A stretch of 64,000 nt of DNA from Petunia secreta (lineage: Eukaryota; Streptophyta; Magnoliopsida; Solanales; Solanaceae): contig JARKIP010000005.1 in assembly GCA_029990175.1 (NCBI GenBank), forward strand, positions 32,931,501 through 32,995,500, given 5' to 3'. Position numbers and translations under genes: made by a program. The notes below the pieces were generated by a model that was not told the origin of the DNA, ran no database searches, and saw nothing but the letters and a program-made list of their open reading frames with translations. This document shows, piece by piece, positions 31,182 through 42,025 of the stretch. Numbering within the stretch: the stretch's first letter is position 1; each line of letters begins with the position of its first letter.

Positions 31182-32009
31182 TGATAAGAATCAAAAACGA
31201 AACGCGGAAATAAACATAAAGAGCGAGACACTACTCGAACTCCCTACGAAGTAACTATGGAGAACTCGTTCCATAATACCCTCGTATCGGTGTCAAGGAG
31301 GACCTACACTATGCAACTACCCTCGAGCCACACTTGGGGCTCGCAAATAGAGTGATCGGGTTTTCGGTTCAAGACTCAACTAGATTCCACTAGTGAATTC
31401 AAGCAACCAAGGCAAAGGATTCTCCAAACAAGAGATAGTTTCTTTTCATCATTCATATAATTCAAGGTAGACTAAGGTTTGAATAGGTTTGTGAAGTATT
31501 TATAGACTTCACTTACATGTAATGAAAGCTCAAAAATACCCCCAACATGGGTTAAAACAATAAAGGCCTCATAGGGCTATAGTTGTCCAAAACATAGCAA
31601 TTAAACTAGGAATCCCGCAACCCTTCACAAAGTAGGCGCCCAGCCTACTCTAACTAGGCGCCCCGCCTCTTTTCACTATGCTGAAGGAGTGGGCGGTCCG
31701 CCTGGTCTGGGACTCTCACAGAGGCGGTCCGCCTGGTGAGATCCAGAGAGTGTGCAAAAACTAGGCGGCCGGCCTAGTGGAGTAGGCGGTCCGCCTGGTG
31801 CTGTGGCCTCTTGAGTTGCTTCCAAAAGTGCTCTGGATGCCTCGACAAGTGTACTAGAAGGTTCTCCATCCATGGCACACCAAAGTATAGTCTTCAAGTT
31901 GGTCTTGGAGCCTTCTTCCATACCCTTCCATATCAAATGAAGATGGGTGTCTTGGATCAACTTGGCTTGACTCCGAGTGAAGGGTCTTGAGGGGGTTTGG
32001 GTCTTATCA
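31182..32009 (-). repeat. Element J, 5' LTR
   Basis: 828 bp. Differences from the 3' LTR that I noticed: GCTCTGG for GCTCCGG near 31832 and GAGGGGG for GAGAGGG near 31992. TSD TCAAT follows at 32010-32014. Confidence 0.92.
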
Positions 32010-32014
32010 TCAAT

Positions 32015-32025
32015 AGAGGGGCAGC
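32015..32025 (+). other. Polypurine tract of element C
   Basis: AGAGGGGCAGC directly before TGTTGACA, the usual Ogre/Tat arrangement. It was separated from the C body by elements B and J. Confidence 0.75.
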
Positions 32026-32954
32026 TGTTGACACACAATTTTATCCATCCTTTTTACATAATTGACCATAATTTAATATAAAGGTTCAATTTGATTATTG
32101 GTGCATAATTTGCATTAGAAGGCATGTATTTACGTGTGTTATCCGCTAGTTATATATTATATACTTAAATGTAGCTATATTGCGTAATTTTTGCATCATT
32201 TAGGCTATCTGTCAAAGAGTGACTGTTTGTATAATTTGTGCATTTATAGCATTTATTAATTATTTGTAACTATTTATACTTAATTAATTTAAATTTTCTT
32301 TGTGTGTGCACTTTGGTTTTATTTGTCTTATTTTATACAATATATATACATATTTATATTTTAATTATTTTGCACCTTTTAATTTAATATTGGTTCAATT
32401 TTAATTTAAACATTACCAATTTTATTTCATAATTTAAAGTTTTATTATATTCATTTTGAACCTAGACTAAATTCTAATCAAATACATACCTTTTCCTAAA
32501 ACTAGTCCAAGTCCAACTTTCCCCTAATATCTCCCACAATCTTTCATTTACTATACTAATCCCTAAAAATCAGCCCCAAAATCTCCCCAAACCCCTAAAT
32601 CTCTCTAAATCCCAAAATCCCTAAAAATATTCCCTTCCCCAAAGTTAATCCAAAATCCCAACGGGCTGATTGGCATTTCTTCACTATTAAAACTGAGATA
32701 CCACACCTTTAACAAGGAGAGAGGATCAGTACAACACATACACCAGACCCAAATTTTTCTTTGAATCATCTTCTTCACAAACATACCCACCATACACATG
32801 CTCCATCAACGTACACAAACCACACGCACTTCGACAAGAATCCAAACAAAAGCCATAAAAACACACGCACAGATATACAAACAACTCTATACACGCATCT
32901 CCTCCACAAAAAACACCGGAGAAACCACTGCAGCAACAGACACCACGCACAGGT
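32026..32954 (+). repeat. Element C, 3' LTR, left portion
   Basis: Aligns with 7879-8722 with scattered substitutions and small indels. It continues beyond the point lost from the left LTR. Interrupted at 32954 by element D (TSD CAGGT); resumes at 37573. Confidence 0.85.
32950..32954. repeat. TSD of element D, left copy (CAGGT)
   Basis: CAGGT before TGATAAGG, repeated at 37568-37572 after GCATCA. Confidence 0.92.
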
Positions 32955-33797
32955 TGATAAGGATCAAAACTAAAACGCGGAAAGTAAAGATAGAGAGCGA
33001 GACACTACTCGAACTCCCTACGAAGTAACCCCAGGGAACTTGTCCCGAGATACCCTCGTATCGGTGTCAAGAAGGACCTACACTATGCAACCACCCTCGA
33101 GTCGCACCCGGGACTCGCAAGTAGAATGATCGGGTTTTCGGTTCAAGACTCAACTAGGTTCCACTAGTGAATTCAAGCAACCAAGACAAAGGGTTCTCCA
33201 AACAAGAGATAGATTCTTTTCATCATTCATAAAATTCAAGGTAAGCTAATGTTTGAAGTGGTTTGTGAAGTATTTATAGACTTCACTTACATATAATGAA
33301 AGCTCAAAAATACCCCTAAAGTGGGTTAAAACAATAAAGGCCTCGTAGGGCTGTAGTTGTCCAAAACTTAGCATAAAACTAGGAATTTCCGCACCCTTCA
33401 GCAAACTAGGCGCCCAAGTAGGCGCCCAGCCCTTTGGAGTAGGCGGTCAGCCTACTTGGAGTGGGCGGTCAGCCTACTTGGAGTGGGCGGCCAGCCTCTT
33501 TGGAGTAGGCGGTCCGCCCGTTTCACAGAGGCGGTCCGCCTGGGTGAGATCCAGAGAGTGCTCAAAAAGTAGGCGGCCCGCCTAGTTGAGTAGGCGGTCC
33601 GCCCGTTCCTGTAGCTTCTTGATTTGCTTCCAAACGTGCTCCGGATGTCTCTTCAAGTGGCCTAAGTGATCCACCATCCATGGCACTCAAAAGCATGATC
33701 TTCCGGCTACTCTCGGACCCTTCATCCATGTCTCTCCAAATCAAGTAAAGATGGGTGTCTTGAATCAACCTTGCTTGACTCCTAGTGAACGGCCTTG
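32955..33797 (-). repeat. Element D, 3' LTR (inner end clipped)
   Basis: Runs from TGATAAGG to ...GGCCTTG, where it joins protease sequence. It has one extra unit of about 22 bases (TGGAGTGGGCGGTCAGCCTA, near 33455-33476) compared with the 5' LTR. TATA inverted repeat GTGAAGT 33265-33271 / ACTTCAC 33280-33286. Second hairpin CGAGTC 33098-33103 / GACTCG 33112-33117. Confidence 0.88.
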
Positions 33798-35668
33798 TCG
33801 ATTAAATTGCCAAGGCCTTCCAAAGAGAAGGTGGCAAGCTCGCATGGGCACAACGTCGAACAAGTGCTCATCAACATAACTACCCATTTTGAACTTGATC
33901 ATTGCTTGTTTCACTACCTTTAGCTCCCCACATTCACTAAGCCATTGCAATCGATATGGCTTGGGCTGCTTCACGGTAGGCAATTTCAATTAGGTTATAA
34001 GAGATTTGCTCACAACATTTGTACAACTCCCGGAGTCAATGATCATAGAGCACACAACCCCCTTAATACGACACCTAGCATGGAATAGGTTTTCTCTTTG
34101 CAAGGCTTCACCATCCTCCACAATCATAGCTCCTAAGCTCCTCCTCACAACTAGAAAAGTATGAGGTTCCTCATCCTCTACCGTATCATCTTTATCATCC
34201 TCCTCTACTCCCTCATCTCCCTCTACTCCCTCATCTCCCTCCGGCTCACTCTCTTGCTCATAAGCACTATCACCAACAACAACCATGGTCCTTTTCGTAG
34301 GACATTCCTTAGCAAAGTGTCCATACCCCTTGCATTTGTGACATTGAATGGAAGAAGAAGTAGGAGTATTCAATTGGGTTTTAGAATTACCTTCACATTT
34401 TTGCTAGCACTTGCCCCACTAGGGCCACTCGCATTTGTGAATCTTGCATTGGGAGTAGGATTTTTCCAATCCTTTTGCTTGTTCATGGAAGTAGAAGTGT
34501 TGCTCTTGTATCGATTGGACTTTTACTTGTCAAGCCATTGCTCGGCTTGGATAGCGGCATTAAGAACTTCTTGAAGTGAAAGATAAGCATGCAATCTCAA
34601 TTGTGAAGCTATACCATAGCTCAAACCATTCATAAAACGGATCACGGCTTGCTCCTCATCTTCGGTGTCCATATCCAAGGCCATTCGAGTTTTTTCAAAC
34701 TCATCATAATATTCATGCACCGTCTTGACACCTTGCTTCAACTCATAAAGTTTCTTGAGTTGTTCTTGACGATATCTAGGAGTGATGTACTTGATACTCA
34801 TGATACCCTTCATGTCATTCCAACCCACATTCACGGGGATTCCCGCTCTCCTCCTTGATCTCTTGACGGATTCCCACCAAGTAGATGCATAGGACTCAAA
34901 GGATGATATAGCATAAGTACCCTTCTTGTCATCGGTCATGTCATTGGTGTCAAACATCCATTCCATTTGTAGCACCCATTCAATATAAGCATTCGGATCA
35001 CAATTCCCCTTAAAGATCGGGAGATTAAGCTTCACACTATTGAGGTTGGTGTTGTCACGACCCCCACGGAAAGGCTCCGGTTGGCCCCCATAGTGATCTT
35101 CATTCACACCATACTCCCTCCTCGCATTCCCTCCAACATACCCCATAGGTGGCCCTCGACCTCGGCCCCTACCTCGATCCACATTTCGACCCCAATTCAT
35201 ACCTCGCCTTGGTTGAAAATGATCATCAAACCCATACATATCATCACCATAGTCGGCTTCCTCCCCTTCTCGAGCCTCATCGACTTGCATAAGAGGTTGC
35301 ACATTTCGGATGGGTCTTGGTAGTGGAATATTTCTTGGGGGATTATCTAAGATACGGGGAATGCCCGTTCGTTCAATTCTATCTCGATCCTCCTTTACCC
35401 GTTGTTGATTGAGCAATTCAATGACATGGCTAACTTGTTCCGGGGTAAAGTTAGGAGTACTTGAGACTTCCACTTGGACACTCCGGGTCCCTTTCTCAAC
35501 TTGGACGCTCGGGGTCCCTTTCTCCGATTGGACATTGGAAGTCCCTTGCTCAACTAGAGCACTAGAGTTCACCCGCTCAAGGCTTTCAATCCTCAAGTGC
35601 ATACTATCCAATTTGGCAAGGATAGTAGCAAGGGCACTCTTAGCAAAGTCTTCGCCTTCGGTAGACAT
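33798..35668 (-). pseudogene. Element D gag-protease, broken
   Basis: ATG at 35668 after ...TGTAGGTACA. The first 381 codons are open and parallel J gag: coiled coil, RGRGRG region, capsid-like region with FESYASTWWESVKRSRRRAG. A premature TAA falls at 34523 (after QAEQWLDK) and a frameshift lies near 34385. The CCHC knuckle (CHKCKGYGHFAKEC) is near 34340 and the protease DSGSCTNVVS near 34045, followed by another stop near 33990 and the flap region GRPWQF at the end. The sequence then fuses to the LTR. The protease active site is intact, unlike in A, B and H. Confidence 0.85.
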
Positions 35669-36714
35669 TGTACCTACACAAGAAACAAACGTTAGCAAAC
35701 AACCTCACTCACTCCCTCACAAGTGTTTCACTCGGATCACTCGTTTAGTGGTGGTGGCTTTTTTCACTCTTGCTTGAATCCAAAGCTTCACTAAGTTGAA
35801 TAGTAAACCTCAACTTGATCACTCGACTCAAAAGCCAAATGCACACCGGGGTGAGTGGAGTTGATATGACTCTATCGGAACGATTAGCTCTTTAAGTGCG
35901 GACTTGAGTCAAAAGAGACTACGAGTCTTCTTTGAATTCTAGTCTCCGGTCTAGGCTTGAGTTTCCTAATAGCTTAGAAGGGCTAGCACAATTCAAATAG
36001 GTAAGATTACTCAAAGAAGTACTAGCTAGAAGTAATGCGATCAAAGAAACAAGAAATCCTACGAAAAACTACCCGAAACCACGCCCAACAGAAGTAGGCG
36101 CCCCACCTGTTTGGAGTAGGTGGTCCGCCTGGTTCTCTGCAGAGGAGAGTAGGCGGTCAGCCTACTCTAGTAGGCACCCCGCCTCTGTAAAATCCAGAGA
36201 GCTCAACAAAAACAGGCGGTCCGCCCATTTCACTAGGCGCCCCGCCTACTGCAGGTTTCAGCACATTTTCAAACACGATTTTCTTGGTTTTGCACCCCAA
36301 AATTCATCAATTCACACGTTGTTTTAGCAATTCAAAGGTACCCCAATGTTGTTTCAATCACAAAGAACAAACCCCAACAACTTTTATCAAACCCCTATCA
36401 AAAACAAGTAATCTACCATGTTCATCAACTTCAAGCTTAGGGTTTCAAATTTTTAAATTTTCAAGGGGTTTCAAATTTTCAATTCTTGTGTTTCTACTTC
36501 AAATTGGATGCTTAGGGTACCAAAAGAACGGGTTTCCAGTAAGGAACAAACCCCAATAACAATCACACAATGGGTCTATCAAACCAAGAATCCATGATCA
36601 TATTTTTTTGTGTTTTCTTCTTTTCTCCAATAACAAACAAGAACCTAATATTGAAACCAACCTAGGCACGAAGAATCAAGGGTCGGGGATTTGTAGAAAC
36701 AAAACCCGAGCCTT
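35669..36714 (-). other. Element D 5' leader
   Basis: Untranslated. In element orientation it contains a palindrome cluster (about 36090-36260), the conserved leader block (about 35897-35935, plus strand GCGGACTTGAGTC...CTACGAGTC), and a CTAAC plus pyrimidine-TGTAG acceptor-like sequence just before the ATG. Confidence 0.65.
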
Positions 36715-36726
36715 GCTCTGATACCA
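36715..36726 (-). other. Primer-binding site, initiator tRNA-Met (D)
   Basis: Plus strand GCTCTGATACCA, three bases from the 5' LTR. Confidence 0.9.
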
Positions 36727-36729
36727 AAA

Positions 36730-37567
36730 TGATAAGGATCAAAACTAAAATGCGGAAAGTAAAGATAGAGAGCAAGACACTACTCGAACTCCCTACGAAG
36801 TAACCCCGGGGAACTTGTCCCGAGATACCCTCGTATCAGTGTCAAGAAGGACCTACTCTATGCAACCACCCTCGAGTCGCACCCGGGACTCGCAAGTAGA
36901 ATGATCGGGTTTTCGGTTCAAGACTCAACTAGGTTCCACTAGTGAATTCAAGCAACCACAACAAAGGGTTCTCCAAACAAGAGATAGATTCTTTTCACCA
37001 TTCATAAAATTCAAGGTAAGCTAAGGTTTGAAGAGGTTTGTGAAGTATTTATAGACTTCACTTACATATAATGAAAGCTCAAAAATACCCCTAAAGTGGG
37101 TTAAAACAATAAAGGCCTCGTAGGGCTATAGTTGTCCAAAACATAGCATAAAACTAGGAACTCCCGCACCCTTCAGCAAACTAGGCGCCCAAGTAGGCGC
37201 CCAGCCCTTTGGAGTAGGCGGTCAGCCTACTTGGAGTGGGCGGCCAGCCTCTTTGGAGTAGGCGGTCCGCCCGTTTCACAGAGGCGGTCTGCCTGGGTGA
37301 GATCCAGAGAGTGCTCAAAAAGTAGGCGGCCCGCCTAGTTGAGTAGGCGGTCCGCCCATTCCTGTAGCTTCTTGATTTGCTTCCAAACGTGCTCCGGATG
37401 TCTCTTCAAGTGGCCTAAGTGATCCACCATCCATGGCACTCAAAAGCATGATCTTCTGGCTACTCTCGGACCCTTCATCCATGTCTCTCCAAATCAAGTA
37501 AAGATGGGTGTCTTGAATCAACCTTGCTTGACTCCTAGTGAACGGCCTTGAAGTATGCCCCGCATCA
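36730..37567 (-). repeat. Element D, 5' LTR
   Basis: 838 bp, complete to ...CCCGCATCA. TATA and CGAGTC/GACTCG hairpins as in the 3' LTR. One palindrome unit fewer than the 3' LTR. TSD CAGGT follows. Confidence 0.88.
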
Positions 37568-37572
37568 CAGGT

Positions 37573-38365
37573 GCCATCGTTACGGATAATAACGAAGACA
37601 TATCCACAGAAAATCAGTGCGAACGATGGAGAAATTCAGGAGTCGCAGTGACACCGCCGGTGACGGCGAAGCTCTAGGTTTCATCACAAGATCTGTGTCG
37701 CTCCTCCAATAACTATTGTTTCGTTTCCCCTATTCTGTCTTACGCGGTTTGTCTTGGACAGGCTTTGTATGTTCGGGGCTTTTTTCATTTGGGGATTCTG
37801 TCGTTTAGCCGGTGTATCATCGCCACCGCCGGAGACCCTATTATCGATTTCCCTTTCACTGTTTATTTTGGTGGTGACTGAAATTGGAAGGGGGTGAGGA
37901 TGAGTTGCAGCGGCACCTCTAATCGGTGTCGCTCCTCTCTCGTTATCTGTCGATCGACGTTGATTGTTGTCACTACAGTGTAGTTGTGCTTTGGTCTTGA
38001 TTCTGTTTGACTGACTTTGTTTGAGTCAGGAGGTTGCTATGGTTTTGTTTGAAAGGGATATTACTGCTTAAATCCTATGTTATACTATTGTCATTGAGTT
38101 ACTGATTTGGCAATTGGAACAGAATACTAATGATCTATCGTTTCTTTAAATTGCTTGCAGGCTTTCTGGCGTTATTTCGTTTGGCTCGTCGCTATTTATA
38201 CAGTGACGTGCTAAAAAGAGGCCAATGAAAAAATATATTTTACACATATTGAGGGTTGCACAAGGAATTTACGGAAATACAATGAATTGTCGGGCTAATC
38301 ACGGCCAAGGAAAATAACTATTTATTTGAGGCCTATTGATTTGAACGGATACTACGGTCCCATTC
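37573..38365 (+). repeat. Element C, 3' LTR, right portion
   Basis: Continues the C LTR after element D (TSD CAGGT). GC-richer than the left part; no gene seen. It is cut at 38365 by element F, and its true end is lost. Confidence 0.65.
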
Positions 38366-39139
38366 TGATGCCGGGCAAATTGGCCTAAACGATAACCATC
38401 AAGAACCAAGCTTAAAAAGCACAAAGGATGGAAGTCAAGGCCTTCGGATGAGGGTTCGAGAGTGATTTGAAGCCATGGACTTAAGCACGCTTGAGGGAGG
38501 AACGACTACGGACCAAGGAGGAACACTTAGATTCCATTTTGAGCCATATCCATACCTCCCAGGAAGAGGCGGAGCGCCTAATGATGAGGCGGACCGCCTA
38601 TAAAAGACCAGAGAGTTGAGCAGCATGAGGCGGAGCGCCTCCCACTGAGGCGGAGCGCCTCTCACTGAAGAACCCTGAGGCGGAGCGCCTCCCCCCTGTT
38701 GCCTTGACGGGATTTTGTATAAACTTCCTATTTTGCCCTTAAGTGGGTTGTATTGTTATAACCCACTTTGGGGGTGTTTTAGACATTTCAACATATGTAA
38801 AGGAAGACTATAAATACCTTCCTTAGGCCATTTAGCTCATTAGTTAGCTTTGAACATAGAATTGTGAAGAAAGAAACATTGAAGAGGCCGAGCCCTTCTT
38901 GTTGGAGCCCGAGGCTCGTGTATGACTCGACTTGGAACTTATGGAGATCGACATCTAGTTAGATTCCATTGTAAGGTTCAAGTTTCCCTTCTCTCTTTTG
39001 AATTCAATTAACGTGAGCGAATTGAATTCGATTCTTTCTTCTCTTTTCTTGCCTTCCTAGTCTCGATTTCTTGTTATCCTTTATTTGCTTCCGCTCGATT
39101 ATCGTATAGTTTAGCTTCCGCATATTTTACCCTTCATCA
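38366..39139 (+). repeat. Element F, 5' LTR
   Basis: TGATGCC...TTCATCA, 774 bp, related to the A LTR (GCCTAAACGA(T/C)AACCATCAA). Palindromes are AGGCGGAGCGCCT (38565-38690). TATA box lies in a perfect 7-bp inverted repeat, AAGGAAG 38800-38806 / CTTCCTT 38818-38824. No 3' LTR is found. Confidence 0.82.
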
Positions 39140-39141
39140 GT

Positions 39142-39262
39142 TGGTATCAGAGCAAGGCTCGGGTTATGTTCTTTTAAACCCTCGTTCCTTGTTCAACGTA
39201 TTAGTATCGTTGTTGTGTTGTTCTTGAAAAAGAAGAAAACAAAAAAATTGAAAAACTTAAAG
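39142..39262 (+). other. Element F: PBS and first 110 bases of leader
   Basis: TGGTATCAGAGC at 39142-39153, then leader sequence parallel to that of A. It stops near 39262, where the sequence switches to the leader of E in the opposite orientation, so the rest of F has been deleted. Confidence 0.7.
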
Positions 39263-39848
39263 AGTCAGTGTCTTTCGAGTAGGCCAATTACCCTAGAAAC
39301 ACTAACCAAGAAGTACGGAAGCAAAAGAAATACGAAAACCTACGAAAAATCTACTCGGGCACCCTTCAGGAAAGTGGGCGCCGCGCTTCTAAACAGTGGC
39401 GGTCTGCCCAAAAATGTTCACAGAGTGGGGTGGGTGGTCTGCCTACTTGATGGCTCAGCACAGTCCAACGACGGGTTTTTTGCTTTTGCACCCAATTTTT
39501 CAATGGTTTTAATGTTGTTGTCAATTCTAATGATACCCGAATATGCATATGATGTCTCTAAACAATCCCCAATAGGTTTTAACCCCAAACAAACAACAAT
39601 CAATCGATTTTGATTATTGAGCAAAATTCTAGGGTTTTTGAAAATTTTGGAAATTCAGATTCTTCAAATTTTGAAATACACCACTAAATCTTGTAATTTG
39701 GGTATCAAAAGAACGAGAATCACATATGGAACAAACCCCAATGTTTTTCAATGTATGGGTGTCCCAATCCAACAAGTTCCAGTAATTTTTGTGAAATTTT
39801 CAAGGTCCAAAAAGGAACGGGGGTTTGTGAGAACATAACCCGAGCCTT
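39263..39848 (-). other. Element E 5' leader (truncated)
   Basis: Minus-strand leader ending near a block complementary to GGTTAGTGTTT...GGCCTACTTGAAAGACACT of A. A decayed palindrome cluster lies at about 39375-39450. The remaining leader and the gene are missing to the left. Confidence 0.7.
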
Positions 39849-39860
39849 GCTTTGATACCA
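39849..39860 (-). other. Primer-binding site, initiator tRNA-Met (E, one mismatch)
   Basis: Plus strand GCTTTGATACCA; one base differs from the group consensus. Confidence 0.85.
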
Positions 39861-39862
39861 AC

Positions 39863-40680
39863 TGATGCGGGTCAAATCACAGAAGCAAAAACAAGATTCG
39901 ATCAAAATAATGCGAAAGCAAACACGATACAAATAATGCGGAAGCGATAAAAGAATAACAAGAAATCGAGACTAGGAAGGCAACAAATTAGAAGAAAGAA
40001 TCTAAGTCAATTCACACACATTGATTTAATTCAAAAGGGAGAAAGGGAAACTTGAACCTTACAATGGATTCAAACTAGGCGTCGATCTCCATAGGTTCCA
40101 AGTACATAAATAAACGAAGCTTCAAGCTTCGAACTCGAAGGGCTCGACCTCTTCTAATTCACTCTTCTCTCAATTCAAGATTCATAAACAAACTAATGAA
40201 ATAAATGAACTAAGGGAAGCTTTTATAGTCTTCCAATACAAGCTTGTGAAAGGTCTAAATTGCCCCCAAGTGGACTAAAACAATAAGGGCCACTTAGGGC
40301 TAAAATAGGAAATACACTTGAAAGACAGGCAAAATCCGTCAAGCCAACAGAGGAGTAGGTGCCCTGCCCATAATACTAGCCGGTCCGCCTAGTTGCTGCA
40401 TGGTGGAGTTACACAAGAGAGTTGGCGGCGCCGCCTTTGTAAAGGGGCGGTCCGCCTAGCAACTTCAGAGACATCAGGGGGCGGTCCGCCTCATCCTGTA
40501 GCTTTTTGAAACACCTCAATTTGTGTCTCTCGAGCCTTTCCTTTGGTGCCCATGTGCTCTTCTTTCCTTGATGCTCCAATGCATGATCTTCAAGATGTTT
40601 CCGGAGCCTTGACTTGTATTCCTTGTGCTGTCGAGCTTGGCTGTTGATGGTTGGGAACTAAGCTAATTTTGATTGCATCA
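39863..40680 (-). repeat. Element E, 5' LTR
   Basis: TGATGCGGGT...TTGCATCA, 818 bp. TATA box in short arms, GGAAG 40215-40219 / CTTCC 40230-40234. Palindrome CGAAGCTTCAAGCTTCG near 40114-40130. GGCGGTCCGCC-like cluster at about 40350-40490. The Athila LTR resumes at 40681. Confidence 0.87.
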
Positions 40681-40996
40681 GCAATCTAGGAAATCTAAAA
40701 GTAGAACCAACTGGAAAACTCAACTGGATTGTTTGTAGCAGCTCTGGACCGTCTCTCTTTTATTGATAGAAACCCATAATTTATTCTCTATTACTTGACT
40801 TCAATTACTTGCTTTTAGTTATTGTTTCTTTAGTTAGTAAAATCTACAACCATCATTGAAAAAGATCTCTGAATAGTTTTTAGGAAATTATTTGCTAGGA
40901 TTCAGTCTGAACAATAGTCCTCGTGGGAACGATACTCAACTTATATATTTATTACTTGTCGACCACGTATACTTGCGTGTGCGCTTGGGAGCGACA
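40681..40996 (+). repeat. Athila 5' LTR, right portion
   Basis: Matches about 50065-50386 of the right LTR and ends GCGACA. Together with 5999-6968 it restores nearly the full LTR length (1286 versus 1312 bp). Confidence 0.88.
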
Positions 40997-41002
40997 AGTT
41001 TT

Positions 41003-41020
41003 TGGTGCAATTGCCGGGGA
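41003..41020 (+). other. Primer-binding site, tRNA-Asp type (Athila)
   Basis: TGGTGCAATTGCCGGGGA, six bases after the LTR. The Athila consensus is TGGCGCCGTTGCCGGGGA, so three bases have changed. Confidence 0.85.
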
Positions 41021-41121
41021 CTAAATAATTGACTGTTTTCTTTTTAGACGATTTGTTATTTTCTATTCAGGTTTAATTTTTGTTTTGAGTTGCTTGTGCC
41101 ATTTTAGGTAATAGGTCTTGA

Positions 41122-42025
41122 ATGCGAAAGGAAAGAAAGAACGAACCACTTCAGCCTTTTGAGCCTGAAAGGACCTTACGGAGGTTGAGGAAAGAAGCAG
41201 GAGACCGTAAAGCACTCGCACTTGTACTTGCTTCTTTACCTATTGGAATGGCAGAACAACAAGCTTTAGATGTGCGAGATGTTGATCTTCCCACTCTGGA
41301 GGGATTAGCCTCTAGCATTGTGAAACCTTAAATTACTGGACACTTTGAGATTATGCCCGGCATGATACAGCTGCTGCATGGGACTGGGAAATTTGCTGGA
41401 TTACTTAGTGAGGATCCACAACAACATATCCAGAATTTCTTGGAGATTAGTGGCACATACACACCAGCAGGCGTCTCAACTGATTATGTTCGCTTGATAC
41501 TCTTCCTAATTTCAATTATCGGAGCAGCAATGAAGTGGTTAAAGGCTGAAAAGCCTGGGTCTATCACATCTTGGGATTATTTAGCTAAGAAATTTTTGGC
41601 TAAATTCTATCCATGTGCCAAAACAGCCAGAATAAGGAGTGAGATTATGTCTTTCAGACAACGAGATGGAGAATCTTTGTATTCAGCTTGGGAGAGATTC
41701 AAGTTATTGTTAAGAGATTGCCCGCACCACAACCAATCTAATGAGGTATTGGCCCACACTTTTGTTGAAGAATTGAATGCTCATACCAAGATCATGGTGG
41801 ATGCTGCAGCTGGAGGCCAAGTATTGGCATTGAATTTTAATGAGATTTATGAATTGCTGGATAAATTTTCTCACAGCAATCCTGACTGGCAGGGCGATGG
41901 TAGAGCTCCAAGTCAAAAATCTGCTGGGATACTTCAGTTGGATGCATTTTCAGCATTAACTACAAAGGTAGATGCTATAGCTAATCAGATCAATAAGTTA
42001 GCACTGCCACCAACTCAACAACGAG
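41122..42025 (+). pseudogene. Athila gag (C-terminal part deleted)
   Basis: ATG at 41122; a stop after SSIVKP at 41331, then the same frame continues from PGMIQLLHGTGKFAGL through SWDYLAKKFLAKFYP and MSFRQRDGESLYSAWERFKLLLRDCPHH, characteristic of Athila gag. At about 42022-42030 gag is joined directly to RT sequence (RVTGWQICIDYRKLN), so the gag C terminus, zinc knuckle, protease and N-terminal RT are gone. Confidence 0.85.

Larger units (their letters stand above)
24416..32009 (-). mobile_element. Element J: nearly complete CRM-like gag-pol retrotransposon
   Basis: 7594 bp on the minus strand with 828-bp LTRs that differ, by my reading, at only two positions, and perfect TCAAT TSDs. It encodes gag, zinc knuckle, protease, RT, RNase H and integrase in one long frame. 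The integrase C terminus runs through the PPT into the 3' LTR without a canonical chromodomain, a hallmark of the CRM branch of chromoviruses. It is recent but carries a short frameshifting deletion in integrase. Its relatives are the likely helpers of A, B and H. The CRM assignment rests on motifs only. Confidence 0.88.
32955..37567 (-). mobile_element. Element D: CRM-like gag-protease deletion derivative
   Basis: 4.6-kb minus-strand element with CAGGT TSDs. Gag, zinc knuckle and protease resemble J, but everything from the end of protease to the first 20 or so bases of the 3' LTR is deleted, removing RT, RNase H and integrase. Gag has a premature stop and a frameshift. LTR ends are asymmetric: TGATGC at one end and CTTATCA at the other. 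Confidence 0.87.
6969..40680 (-). mobile_element. Element E: non-autonomous CRM-like LTR element (remnant)
   Basis: A minus-strand element whose 3' LTR lies at 6969-7732 and 5' LTR at 39863-40680. Only the gene tail (7733-7878) and part of the leader (39263-39862) survive. Element C inserted into the gene tail, and a later deletion removed the rest. The tail matches the 3' end of the novel gene in element A, so E belonged to the same non-autonomous group. Confidence 0.8.

Noticed and set aside
37573..38365. Possible host gene promoter or exon in the GC-richer stretch
   Set aside because: TSDs of element D show it continues the C LTR; no long open frame or splice pattern is visible.
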